Below the pieces are notes generated by a model that was not told the DNA's origin, searched no databases, and saw nothing but the letters and a program-made list of their open reading frames with translations. From the NCBI RefSeq assembly GCF_032854445.1, contig NC_088295.1, forward strand, positions 73,062,028-73,126,027: DNA of 64,000 nt. Direction: 5' to 3'. Shown here piece by piece: positions 22,180-31,166 of the stretch (position 1 is its first letter; every line of letters begins with the position of its first letter). Made by a program: the position numbers and the translations under genes. The stretch comes from Liolophura sinensis (lineage: Eukaryota; Mollusca; Polyplacophora; Chitonida; Chitonidae).

Positions 22180-22314
22180 TGGACATTTCTGTATATATGT
22201 TTCTTTGTGTATGTACATATACCACTTATAACATCATTTTGTCATTATTCTATATATGCGTTATATTTAGTAATTGTAAAGATCTCCGCAATTATCTACA
22301 GTTATCTTTCCTTT

Positions 22315-22327
22315 GAGGGGGGGGGGG
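22315..22327 (+). other. Polypurine tract
   Basis: GA followed by eleven G lies between the end of RNase H and the 3' LTR, the expected site for plus-strand priming. It is followed by 'tacgagcactgtc', then sequence shared with the 5' LTR. The exact LTR start between 22328 and 22378 is not settled. Confidence 0.65.
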
Positions 22328-22377
22328 TACGAGCACTGTCTTTAAACACGGTGATATATATTTTTTTTATTTGTCAG

Positions 22378-23002
22378 TGTCTGACCCACATTTTCCCCTC
22401 TGCGTAAGGTTATAGCCTGAGCTATAATTCAGTAGAGCGTTCCTGAGGCTTAGGTGTTTAATAGTTTCGTGTCATTGTACATAGGGTATACATCCTGGAA
22501 ATATGTATCGGTGTTGTAAACACGTTTGCGATCAAATCATCCAGAATTTTCTTTTACATTGGTCTATAAATATGAGCGACGAAGTTGTGAAGCTCGCAGT
22601 CATTTACTCAAGTCCATTTTCTCCATTTCCTGTACGTAGCACTTTGTGCCATTTGCTATTTTTTGAGAAGTTATTTTGGAGCTTGTATCGCTCATTGCCT
22701 CTTTGTGCGATAAAGTACATTTCATCCCAGTTTAACCTGAAAGTGACTTTGTGTATATTTCCGAGGAGTGAAACATACATCGACAGCTCGGCATCAAGGA
22801 CGCTACTGTCAACCCGACCGCCCTGAAAAGTTACACATTCACATGCAGTTGGGGAATAAACATTGTCGGTGGGCCGTATCCACTGCAGTTTGTCACTTTA
22901 TAGGACTGTCGTTCTCTTAACCTTGTATTATACATTTACGTGAACTGACTCGACTTTGGTAGACTGAATATTCCATCCGGATTTGGACGCTGTAAGATCA
23001 GT

Positions 23003-23010
<8 letters not shown>
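22378..23010 (+). repeat. 3' LTR of the Gmr1-like element, truncated
   Basis: It matches the 5' and solo LTRs from TGTCTGACC through 'gtgaaacatacatcgaca', 'cggatttggacgctgt' and 'cagtaagagac', then runs into an (AT)n tract at the point where the solo LTR reads 'tatatatttttg'. The last ~170 bp of the LTR are missing or unrecognisable. Confidence 0.85.
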
Positions 23011-23095
<85 letters not shown>

Positions 23096-23110
23096 TAGAT
23101 AGATAGATAT
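23010..23110. repeat. (AT)n microsatellite followed by (ATAG)n
   Basis: About 41 AT units are followed by about five GATA units. The array begins inside LTR sequence. Confidence 0.97.
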
Positions 23111-25545
23111 TTTGTTCTTACGTGTTTGATAACGCATCACCATCTAGTCTGGAATTCTTACGAGGACGTTGGTTTCGCTTTGTGAGAGAATCTGGAAACA
23201 CGATTTTGTGTCATTTTTTTGGATAAAGGGCATAGCAGGTGTCGGTTGAGGTAAACGGAAAAAAGCTGTGTTCTCGGGTTATATACAAAAAAAAACTTGC
23301 GCATGAAAACTGACAACATTTTCTCAAAGTGCGTCATTTTGCCTACTTTGAACTGCGGTTTTCTTGTTATACAACAACACAAAAACAAAAAAGTTTACTT
23401 TTTAAACTACGTATTGAATACGTTATTGATGCATACATGTATTTGGTCTAGTGTTGTCTTGTTTCTTACAACTGAAACCATGAAATGGGAATCATCGAAT
23501 GCTACTGTACCTTTGCTTTTTCCAAAAGCCTTCAATGTACAAATTTACAGGTCAATGTTTTGTCGAGATACTTTTTTTAAACATACCGAATGCGAGTTTA
23601 TGCTGCCAGTTAAAAGGGTAAACTATGTTTGATCCTGAGTAGAAAAAAGGCATGTGCCTTATAAAGGATCTAAATACTGGACAGTCAAGCTGTACCACGC
23701 TTCTGGCAGCAAAATTAATAGCTGTTGACTTGGTTACGTAGATTTCTCACGTCATTTGTTTTTGTCATGCGTTATCTTACTGTGTGACAGCTGCAGCGAA
23801 AGTTAAAGACATTCGTCTTGGGTGTCACTGTGAGAACTAGACACACTGGACATCTACTGGAAAGTCAATCAGACGGCCAAGTCCTTCTACAGTACTCTCT
23901 TTATTACAGGCGAATACTTCCTCCCTAGTAAGAAGCTCGCATAAATGCTGTTTCTCTGTAGGGAGCTGGTTTGTAATTAATGTCCCCACGTAAACTAATG
24001 ATCAAATTAACTTCATAAACATAAATGTGGGATCCAAAACAGGACCAGAAATTTTGCATTCTAATTTTGCATCACCTCGGTGATTGCAGATTGGTGGGTA
24101 GCAAGGCTATACAACCTAGGCTTTGTGAGATTTTCCAAATACATCACAAATTACATTGACTTGATATGTTGATAATGATTATCCAGCGAGGGACAACACC
24201 ACATAAAGCCGTGTTTGAAGCAGTGTGGTTTAGGGAGATCCAGACACTGATCTTGCCGATCGTAGCTGTCAATGCACAGAAGCGTAATTTTGCCCACAGA
24301 CACAAAGATAATGAGCTGTAACCAAGCAGCGATCCACCAATAAGTGTGTATTTAATCGGATGAGTTAGCTTATTTCCCGTTGTAAAGGGACGGGAGAGGG
24401 AAGAGCTATACGTCTATCCAGAAAGGTCGAACACAATCGTGGTGAGGCATTAAAGCAGATTGCATATTTGTAGATTTCGCGGTGATAGCTTAGATACAAA
24501 TGGAGTATGAGGGTAGTGAGATTTATCTATAAGCCTGCCATTTTATACATGGAGAGTCCTCAAGGATAGCAAGGAGGTTATTTCTGGTGTGGTTTCATGC
24601 CAAAGCCTTTGAAAAGCACGAGCAGTAGGAAACAGATTAGAACTATTCTGACAAATAGCACTAAATATGAAAAAAAAACATCTTTAGCATTACTAAAACA
24701 GAAAAATCTGCATGTCGTGATCTGAGAACAAATTCCATTATATATGTTGTCAAAACGATTATTTTTTTTATGTTTGTGAGAGCTTAAATCTTATCCATTT
24801 TGCTATAAATCATTTAAACGGATTACACCATGATATGTCCAAAACGCCAGAATTGCGTGATTAGTCCATCAGGCCTGGAATTCGGATTGTATGTACAATT
24901 TTCTTTTATTCCTTACTTATTGTCTGTTACACATCAAAGTGAATGTTTCCCGTTGAAATACGTTAACAGTATGTCAAGGTATATCCAGGGGGTATAACTG
25001 AAAGTTGCTTAGGCAATGTTTGCAATAGGTCTGCCGTACTAAAGGAAGTTTGACCTTGATGAATGCGAAGAGTTTAATACCTGAAGAAAACCGGAGTAGA
25101 CTACTGTGCTTTGGTAAGTATACTTGACAAACGGCTGTCAGCTTATGTAAACCTAGAACTCACAAGTTGTCTATACCAGTTTGTATTAGCATCTAATTGC
25201 ACAATTGTATCCAAAATAGAATGGAATGGGTTTGAAATACAAAATCTGAATCTACCAGATTAAACCAAACCTTCTTTGATGACGGAGGTTTCTGCGAAAA
25301 GTTCCATTGTCCTCAGTGACCAAACTGTTCTGGTCTGATCTTCACGGATCAGGTAACTTTGGCTTTTTGTCAAGTCTGTCCACGGACTCCTCCTATTGGC
25401 TGAATCTGTACAGCATCTTCTCTCCTAAGAACTTGCCAGTCTATTGCATCTTTGTTGTAGTATGTCTTTTGTCGTTTTTACTGCTCTCGGAACTTGGACG
25501 AGAAGTGGTGGAGCCGTGGTTTAAGCTGATTCGGAGCAATCTTGA
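23111..25545. other. Long stretch without a supported gene
   Basis: ORFs at 23158-23388 (minus), 23297-23632 (plus) and 25307-25549 (plus) have no motif I recognise. The last contains a hydrophobic stretch (FVVVCLLSFLLLSELG) that could be a membrane segment but has no supporting context and abuts the minus-strand Gypsy relic. No satellites or SINEs were seen. Confidence 0.5.
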
Positions 25546-25969
25546 TTAGCGCTCTTGTTCTATCAACCTCATCGTCATTTGTACAGGACTGGCGCCGACA
25601 CCCTGTGTAGGTGTGTTACAGAAGTCCAGAACTGACAAATGCGGGTCGGTCTTGGGCGCTTTTGCCTTGGGTAAAATTGTCTTACCTGTTTTCGCGGCCT
25701 GTTCAGCCCTGCCATTACTGTGCGGGTAGCCTGGATAGGACGTTTTCATCTGGAAATCCCAGTATCGACTGAATTTTCGAAACTTCCGATACATCAATAT
25801 AATACGCAGAGGAGATGAAGGTTTCAGGAATTCCGTTCTTCGCAAACTGGGCTTTGAGTTTACGGATTATTGTCGTACTGACGGTATTCTCGATAAAGAG
25901 CAAATCCCAGAAGGTTGAGTAGTAATCTACTCTGACGAAATAATCATTGCCATCAAAAGTGAACACATC
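25546..25969 (-). pseudogene. Integrase relic of the minus-strand Gypsy
   Basis: The upstream frame has GNDYFVRVDYYSTFWDLLF, containing the first catalytic Asp, and LKAQFAKNGIPETFISS. The normal S-D-N-G-P box that should follow is deleted at a frame change, removing the second Asp. The other frame continues KFSRYWDFQMKTSYPGYPHS then NGRAEQAAKTGK, retaining the third catalytic Glu, and ends with DFCNTPTQGVGASPVQ. It is inactive. Confidence 0.85.
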
Positions 25970-26317
25970 ACTGCCTATTTTCGTTCATGGTCTCTTAGGG
26001 ATTACGTGCGAATGTAAGCTTTTCTTTTGCGGTTTACTTTCATATGAACGGCAAATGTCACACTTTTCGATCCTTCACAGCTGCACTCAATCCTGGCCAG
26101 TAGAGACAATCTCGGGCTTTCTGGCAACATACTTCAATACCCACATGTTTTCTGTTGTCAGCTCGTCTCGAAGGTTGAAGTATGGAATCACTGGTGGGGG
26201 TAATATATCCTTGCAATCAGGCCATCCTGTCTGAATGATTTGGATTAGAGATTGAACACCACTGTCAGCACCAGTGTGGTCTCTCAAATCCTGTAGCCTA
26301 GAAGACGCGAATATACT

Positions 26318-26660
26318 CGGCTGATGAGGAAGCGGGGTTCGGCTCTGAGTATCCGCGAAGTACACAAGATTTTCAGAATACTAGTTGATTGTAGCGTCAT
26401 TGGCTTAAAGACGAAGTTACATTCGGTGTAAAAGTTTGGGAACTGTGCTGAGAGGTTCTTGGCTATAGTTTCAAAGGGGCTTGTGGTCCGACTGTATTGT
26501 CACGTCTCCCACACGTGTAGTTGTGGAATTTTTGCAATCCAAAAACTACAGCCAAGAACTTCTTTTCTATCAGAGCATACCTGCGTCTATGATGGCAGCC
26601 CCAAGTCTGGTGTCGGACGCGTCACACTGTCAGGTAAGTTCTTCTGTGGCATAGTATAAA
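26318..26660 (-). pseudogene. RNase H relic of the minus-strand Gypsy
   Basis: EELT, a stop, then QCDASDTRLGAAI (about 26600-26650), VTIQSDHKPL (about 26472-26507) and the tail FADTQSRTPLP (to 26318) are the Asp-containing motifs and C-terminus of Gypsy RNase H. Stops and frame changes separate them. In minus-strand order it lies between the RT connection and integrase. Confidence 0.85.
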
Positions 26661-26879
26661 GGAAGAACATGGTCTTTGCACACCGAAGTCTTTATATTCT
26701 CTGGTGGTGCATCATGTATGGCATCCGGGTGTCAGAGAGTGTCTTTCAGGGTCAAATATCTTAGCGGCCTACACACGTCTCTAAATTGAGGTAAGAACTT
26801 GCTCGAGTAGATCCTAAGAATCGTAAGAACCTCGGTACACCATGAAAATTCGTTGGTTTTGGCATATCACTGACTGCAC

Positions 26880-27010
26880 GGACTTTTTCTGGGTCAGTTC
26901 AGTTTGAAATTCTTTTCACTACAACGTTCATGGGGTTAGGGATTCTCGAGGATACGGTCGTAATGTCGTGAAGCCTCTTCATACGTGTTTCCTACTCCAT
27001 ACAGGCGTAT
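26880..27010 (-). pseudogene. Reverse transcriptase C-terminal fragment
   Basis: The minus strand reads GVGNTYEEASRHYDRILEN followed by VRAVSDMPKP after a stop. This is the stretch just after the YxDD box in Gypsy RT and the start of the connection domain. The catalytic box itself is not recognisable upstream. Confidence 0.65.
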
Positions 27011-27283
27011 GTCCTCGTGCATGCATTTGACACCGGACAAACCTTCCAAAGCTTACTCTGTCGCTGTCCAAAGACTTCTGTTGCTGAGGAAGGTAGACTA
27101 CACCAACGTTATCGCCAGAACGGAGTAATGAAGGTTCTCAGAGCTCTTATAGTCGAGTTCTAGTCGAAACTAACACCATATTCGGCATCCATGGTGTCGT
27201 ATCAGTTACAGAGGCAAATATGTTGAAGTCAGTTATTGTCTGAAGCTCGTTTTATAGCTTTTCCCTGAGAGCTAGCAGGACTT

Positions 27284-27308
27284 GATGGGGGGGGGGGGAG
27301 GGGGAGCA
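27284..27308 (+). repeat. G-rich tract
   Basis: About eleven G, an A, five G, an A and a G occur on the plus strand inside the Gypsy relic where RT or protease would be expected. Confidence 0.85.
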
Positions 27309-27861
27309 CAACAGGAGTTACAGATGGGTCAGTGTCATTCTTATCTAACAACCTCTAACAACCTTGTGCCTTTAGACACATTACTGTACTGTTTCGCTAA
27401 CTGCTTCAGAGTTATAGGACCGAGTAGTTTCAGAGGTGTCCTTACTCACCAACACTATGTTTTCAAAGTTCACATAAACCAAATTCATGGCCTGGATAGC
27501 TTGGGAGCCCAGTATTGTTGAGCATGCCTAGTCATCTACGACTACCGCTTTCCTTCTTTCAGGTTTTAAAATTTAATAGTACACTTGCTAACAGTCTTAA
27601 TAGTAGATTTTTCGTGCAAAGTTAGCCTTTACGACGTTTGCTGAATATTCTACGCAGAGAGATCACCCAGTTCATGTGACTGACATACCTTTAACCAGCA
27701 TGGTAGCAAAATACGCTTTGCAAAGTTCTGTTTGCTTCAAGAATATAACTGACATTTTATGAGGTACACAGCCCGCAGGCTGTGTCTCAAAAAATCGTCG
27801 CCTTCTTCTGAAGACACATTCTCTGACACAAAGTGAACATTACGCAAACGCACATACAAAT

Positions 27862-27954
27862 GAAATGATTCTTGGCATGGCAGGCATTTCAGTCCTTACC
27901 ATATGCTTGACACGTGTCTCGTCTTTTCTCATGTCGCCGTCCACAGAAGTTACA
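27862..27954 (-). pseudogene. gag zinc-knuckle remnant of the minus-strand Gypsy
   Basis: The minus strand encodes CNFCGRRHEKRRDTCQAYGK, then D, a TGA stop, and ACHAKNHF. This is the extended Cys/His cluster of gag-type nucleic-acid-binding modules in K02A2.6-like Gypsy elements, with a stop near one cysteine position. It fixes the 5' side of the element at the high-coordinate end. Confidence 0.8.
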
Positions 27955-28086
27955 GGGTCTTTCTAACTGGTTGTGGATTGCAGGTTTTTCAGTATATTTT
28001 GTTTAAGAGACATTACTGGATTTCAGTGTTTTCTGTTTACGACGAGAACGTCAGCCAGTTTACGATCCTCTTCAGTGGATAACAAG

Positions 28087-28424
28087 TGTCTGTCCGTATT
28101 CGTAGTTGACTGAAACGCTCATCTCGGCCAGATGTGCCCTCTGCCGATCGCTGATAAATCCAGCAGGGCCGAAAATTACATGGACATTGCTGCGAGGCAC
28201 CTAACACAACGGCCATGTTGATCTCGCAAGATCCTGATTACCAGCGTTACCTCGTGAGAAAATCATTCGGTTACTTTCGGGTTCTTCCGACGTGGGGTTG
28301 TTGTTGTAGGTGCCTAGTAGCGATTGCGATGTAGTTTTCGGCTCTGTTGAATTTACTAGTGATCGGAAGAGAAGACATCTAGCCGAGATGAGCGTTTCGG
28401 TCAAATACGAGTACGTACAGACAC
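28087..28424. repeat. Large imperfect inverted duplication within gag
   Basis: Positions 28087-28210 recur in reverse complement at 28305-28424 around a ~95-bp spacer. The outer ~50 bp agree nearly base for base ('cgctcatctcggccagat' against 'agccgagatgagcgtttc'), the inner part less well. Each arm is open in its own orientation and both include HLAEMSVSV, so a gag segment was duplicated and flipped. The RNA could form a long hairpin. Confidence 0.82.
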
Positions 28425-28524
28425 TTTTTATCCGTCCCATCATCGATGTGTGACGGACAGCACATGGTACGGTTATATGTAGCATTGTTGGCGTCTCGAC
28501 CGTTATCCCCTTTAAGATTAAGAG

Positions 28525-28861
28525 TGAGTGAGTGAGTGCTTGGGGTTTAACGTCGTACTCAACAATTTTTCAGTCATATGACGACGAAGGAATCATTAGG
28601 GTGCATGTACGTGTAATGTGCCTCCTTGATGCAGGACGGATTCCACCGCTCTTTTATTTAGTGCTGCTTCACTGAGACGACTTACCGAAGGCAAGTAAGC
28701 TGCCCCGCCCGAGCCATTATACTGATATGGGTCAACCAGTCGTTGCACTATCCCCTTCATGCTGAACGCCAAGCGAGGAAGTTACAACTTCCTCTTTTAA
28801 AGTCTTAGGTGTGACTCGATCAAGGATTGATCCTGGATCTACCGGTCCCGAAGCAGACGCT
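28525..28861 (-). mobile_element. SINE family B with perfect 15-bp target-site duplication
   Basis: The element is bounded by CTTTAAGATTAAGAG at 28510-28524 and 28862-28876. Plus-strand order is the tail (GAGT)n, 'ggggtttaacgtcgtact', 'ttcagtcatatgacgacg', a middle module ('gtgctgcttcactgagac', 'aaccagtcgttgcactat') and the tRNA-like head near 28845, so it is a minus-strand insertion. It is inserted in or just upstream of the gag relic of the minus-strand Gypsy and is therefore younger than it. Confidence 0.92.
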
Positions 28862-28876
28862 CTTTAAGATTAAGAG

Positions 28877-29540
28877 ACGGCCCGTCCGAGCTAGGTATAA
28901 AGTGGATTTTTTTGTTGTGAATGCAGTGCCCATTTATCCATTCTGTGCGATCAGAATCAACCATCAGATAAAGGATGTTTTCTCTTATATCTCCAGCGGT
29001 GTATTACCAATTCGCGCAATACGCAAAATGACGGGCGAAATTCCATCTAATCCAGTGATAAACAACTGACATGAGTCAAGCGAGAAAGGTTTGCCATTTT
29101 TCGTCATGAAGTCATTGACTGCAAATTCACTCAAGGAGTTCCCAGTGACAGAGAGGAACTGTTGTATTTCAATTACGGACACCACAACATTCTTCAGAGA
29201 GGCTTTGCTTAATTAGCAAACTTTGTTTTGCACTATATATATGCCAGATCCCTGGAAACATGGGTGCTTTAATACAACGGCTTTGATATGGCAAAAATAA
29301 ATCCATAATAATCTATACACGTTTCAGAAAAAGTTTTTTCATGCGATGAAATTGATTAAGTAGTGACTAATGAGGTCACACAGTGTATAGAAAAATTCAG
29401 TGATGCTAGTTGTCTTTTTTATAAATTTCCAGGAGTGTCGTGTGCCGTCTTATAAAAAGGAACATGTCATAAACGTTCTCAAAACGTGATTTATTCGACA
29501 CAAGAATAGGTGTTTTGTACAGCAAAATATCTCCCGCACA
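28877..29540. other. Possible upstream Gypsy remnant, otherwise no feature
   Basis: Minus-strand ORF 28985-29185 (66 residues) is unrecognised. It may be an upstream part of the adjacent gag relic, interrupted by the SINE, but I have no motif to support that. The remainder holds nothing I can name. Confidence 0.4.
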
Positions 29541-29544
29541 GAAC

Positions 29545-31166
29545 GCAAAAAGAGACTGTGTAAAGTTTTAGTGTCGGTCATATTCAGCAGCGGTCATCCT
29601 CCCTGACAAAATACAAAGAGACTGTGTAAAGTTTTAGTGTCGGTCATATTCAGCAGCGGTCATCCTCCCTGACAAAATACAAAGAGGACTGTGTAAAGTT
29701 TTAGTGTCGGTCATATTCACCAGCGGTCATCCTCCCTGACAAAATACAAAGAGACTGTGTAAAGTTTTAGTGTCGGTCATATTCACCAGCGGTCATCCTC
29801 CCTGACAAAATACAAAGAGACTGTGTAAAGTTTTAGTGTTAATCATATTCAGCAGCGGTCATCCTCCCTGACAAAATACAAAGAGACTGTGTAAAGTTTT
29901 AGTGTCGGTCATATTTACCAGCGGCCATCCTCCCTTACAGAACCCAAAACGAATGTTTGAAGTTTTTCTGTCGGTCATATTTACCAGCGACGATCTTCTC
30001 ACACTGAATCGAAAGAAAATGTGTGAAGTTTTAGTGTCGGTAATATTCCTAAGCAGCCACCCTAACTCACAAAACCCAAAGAGAATGTGGGAAGTTTTAG
30101 TGTACATCATATTTACCAGCAGCCATCCTCCCACACAGGAACCAAAGAGAATGTGTGGAGCTTTAGTGTCGGTCATATTCACCAGCAGCCATCCTCCTTC
30201 ACACAACCCAACGAAAATGTGTGAAGTTTTAGTGTCGGTCATATTCACCAGAGGCCATCCTCCATCACAGAACGCAAAGAGCATGTGTGAAGTTTTAGTG
30301 TCGGTAATATTCCCAAGCAGCCATCCTCACTCACAGAACGCAAAGAACATGTGTGAAGTTTTAGTGTCAGAAATATTTCCAAGCAGCAATCCTCTTTCAC
30401 AGAACGCAAAGAGATTGTGTGAAGTTTTAGTTTGGTAATATTCCCAAGCAGCCATCCTCCCCCTCGGAACGGAAAGAGAATGAGTGAAGTTTTAGTGTGA
30501 TTTTCACCAGCAGCCATCCTCCCTCACAGAACGCAAAGAGAATGTGTGAAGTTTTAGTGTCGGTAATAGTTACCAGCGGCCATCCTCCCTTACAGAACGC
30601 AAGGAGATTGTGTGAAGTTTTAGTGTCGGTAATATTCCCAAGCAGCTATCCTCCCTTACAGAACGCAAGGAGATTGTGTGAAGTTTTAGTGTCGGTAATA
30701 TTCCCAAGCAGCTATCCTCCCTTACAGAACGCAAGGAGATTGTGTGAAGTTTTAGTGTCGGTAATATTCCCAAGCAGCTATCCTCCCTTACAGAACGCAA
30801 GGAGATTGTGTGTAGTTTTAGTGTCGGTAATATTCCCAAGCAGCTATCCTCCCTCATAGAATCCAAAGAAAATATCTGAAGTTTTAGTGTTGGTAATATT
30901 CCCAAGCAGCTATCCTCCCTTACAGAACGCAAGGAGATTGTGTGAAGTTTTAGTGTCGGTAATATTCCCAAGCAGCTATCCTCCCTTACAGAACGCAAGG
31001 AGATTGTGTGAAGTTTTAGTGTCGGTAATATTCCCAAGCAGCTATCCTCCCTCATAGAATCCAAAGAGAATATTTGAAGTTTTAGTGTTGGTAATATTCA
31101 CCAGCAGCCTTTGTCCCTCACAGAACGCAAAGAGAATGTTTGTAGTTTTAGTGTCAGTAATATTCT
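29545..31166. repeat. 66-bp minisatellite, about 24 units
   Basis: Head-to-tail units each contain a 'gtgtgaagttttagtgtcgg' core, 'taatattc' or 'tcatattc', 'agcagc', and 'catcctccctcacagaac'. Units at the left end ('gactgtgtaaagttttag') are nearly identical to each other, as are those at 30600-31060; the centre is more varied, so at least two homogenised subgroups exist. The period is 22 codons, which leaves long frames open on both strands (up to 178 residues plus, 164 residues minus). I do not call these genes: there is no start context, flanking exon or known domain. Confidence 0.95.

Larger units (their letters stand above)
16390..23010 (+). mobile_element. Degenerate Gmr1-like Ty3/Gypsy LTR retrotransposon
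   Basis: A complete but dead element. Order on the plus strand: partial LTR, LTR, gag with a SCAN-like capsid segment and a zinc knuckle, aspartic protease, integrase with HHCC and GPY/F-type ends, reverse transcriptase, RNase H, polypurine tract, LTR. Ordinary Ty3/Gypsy elements place integrase last. Integrase before RT is the published feature of the Gmr1-like group, first described from cod and then other deuterostomes. The order here is seen directly; the group name is inferred from that order and the SCAN-like gag. Every gene has stops, frameshifts or deletions. A solo LTR of the same family lies at 38053-38925. Confidence 0.88.
25546..28485 (-). mobile_element. Degenerate Ty3/Gypsy relic of conventional gene order
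   Basis: Read on the minus strand from high to low coordinates, the relic gives gag sequence (28424-27862), then RT end (~27000-26940), RNase H (26640-26318) and integrase (25966-25546), so integrase is last, as in most Gypsy elements. The zinc knuckle and RNase H motifs resemble the retrovirus-like K02A2.6-type Gypsy group. I found no LTRs. Between 27060 and 27750 nothing is recognisable, so most of RT and the protease are lost or too diverged. Sequence at 28877-29185 may be further upstream remains. Confidence 0.8.

Noticed and set aside
29859-31064. Long ORFs on both strands as repeat-protein genes
   Set aside because: They arise because the minisatellite period is a multiple of three. 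No start context, exons or known domain support a gene.
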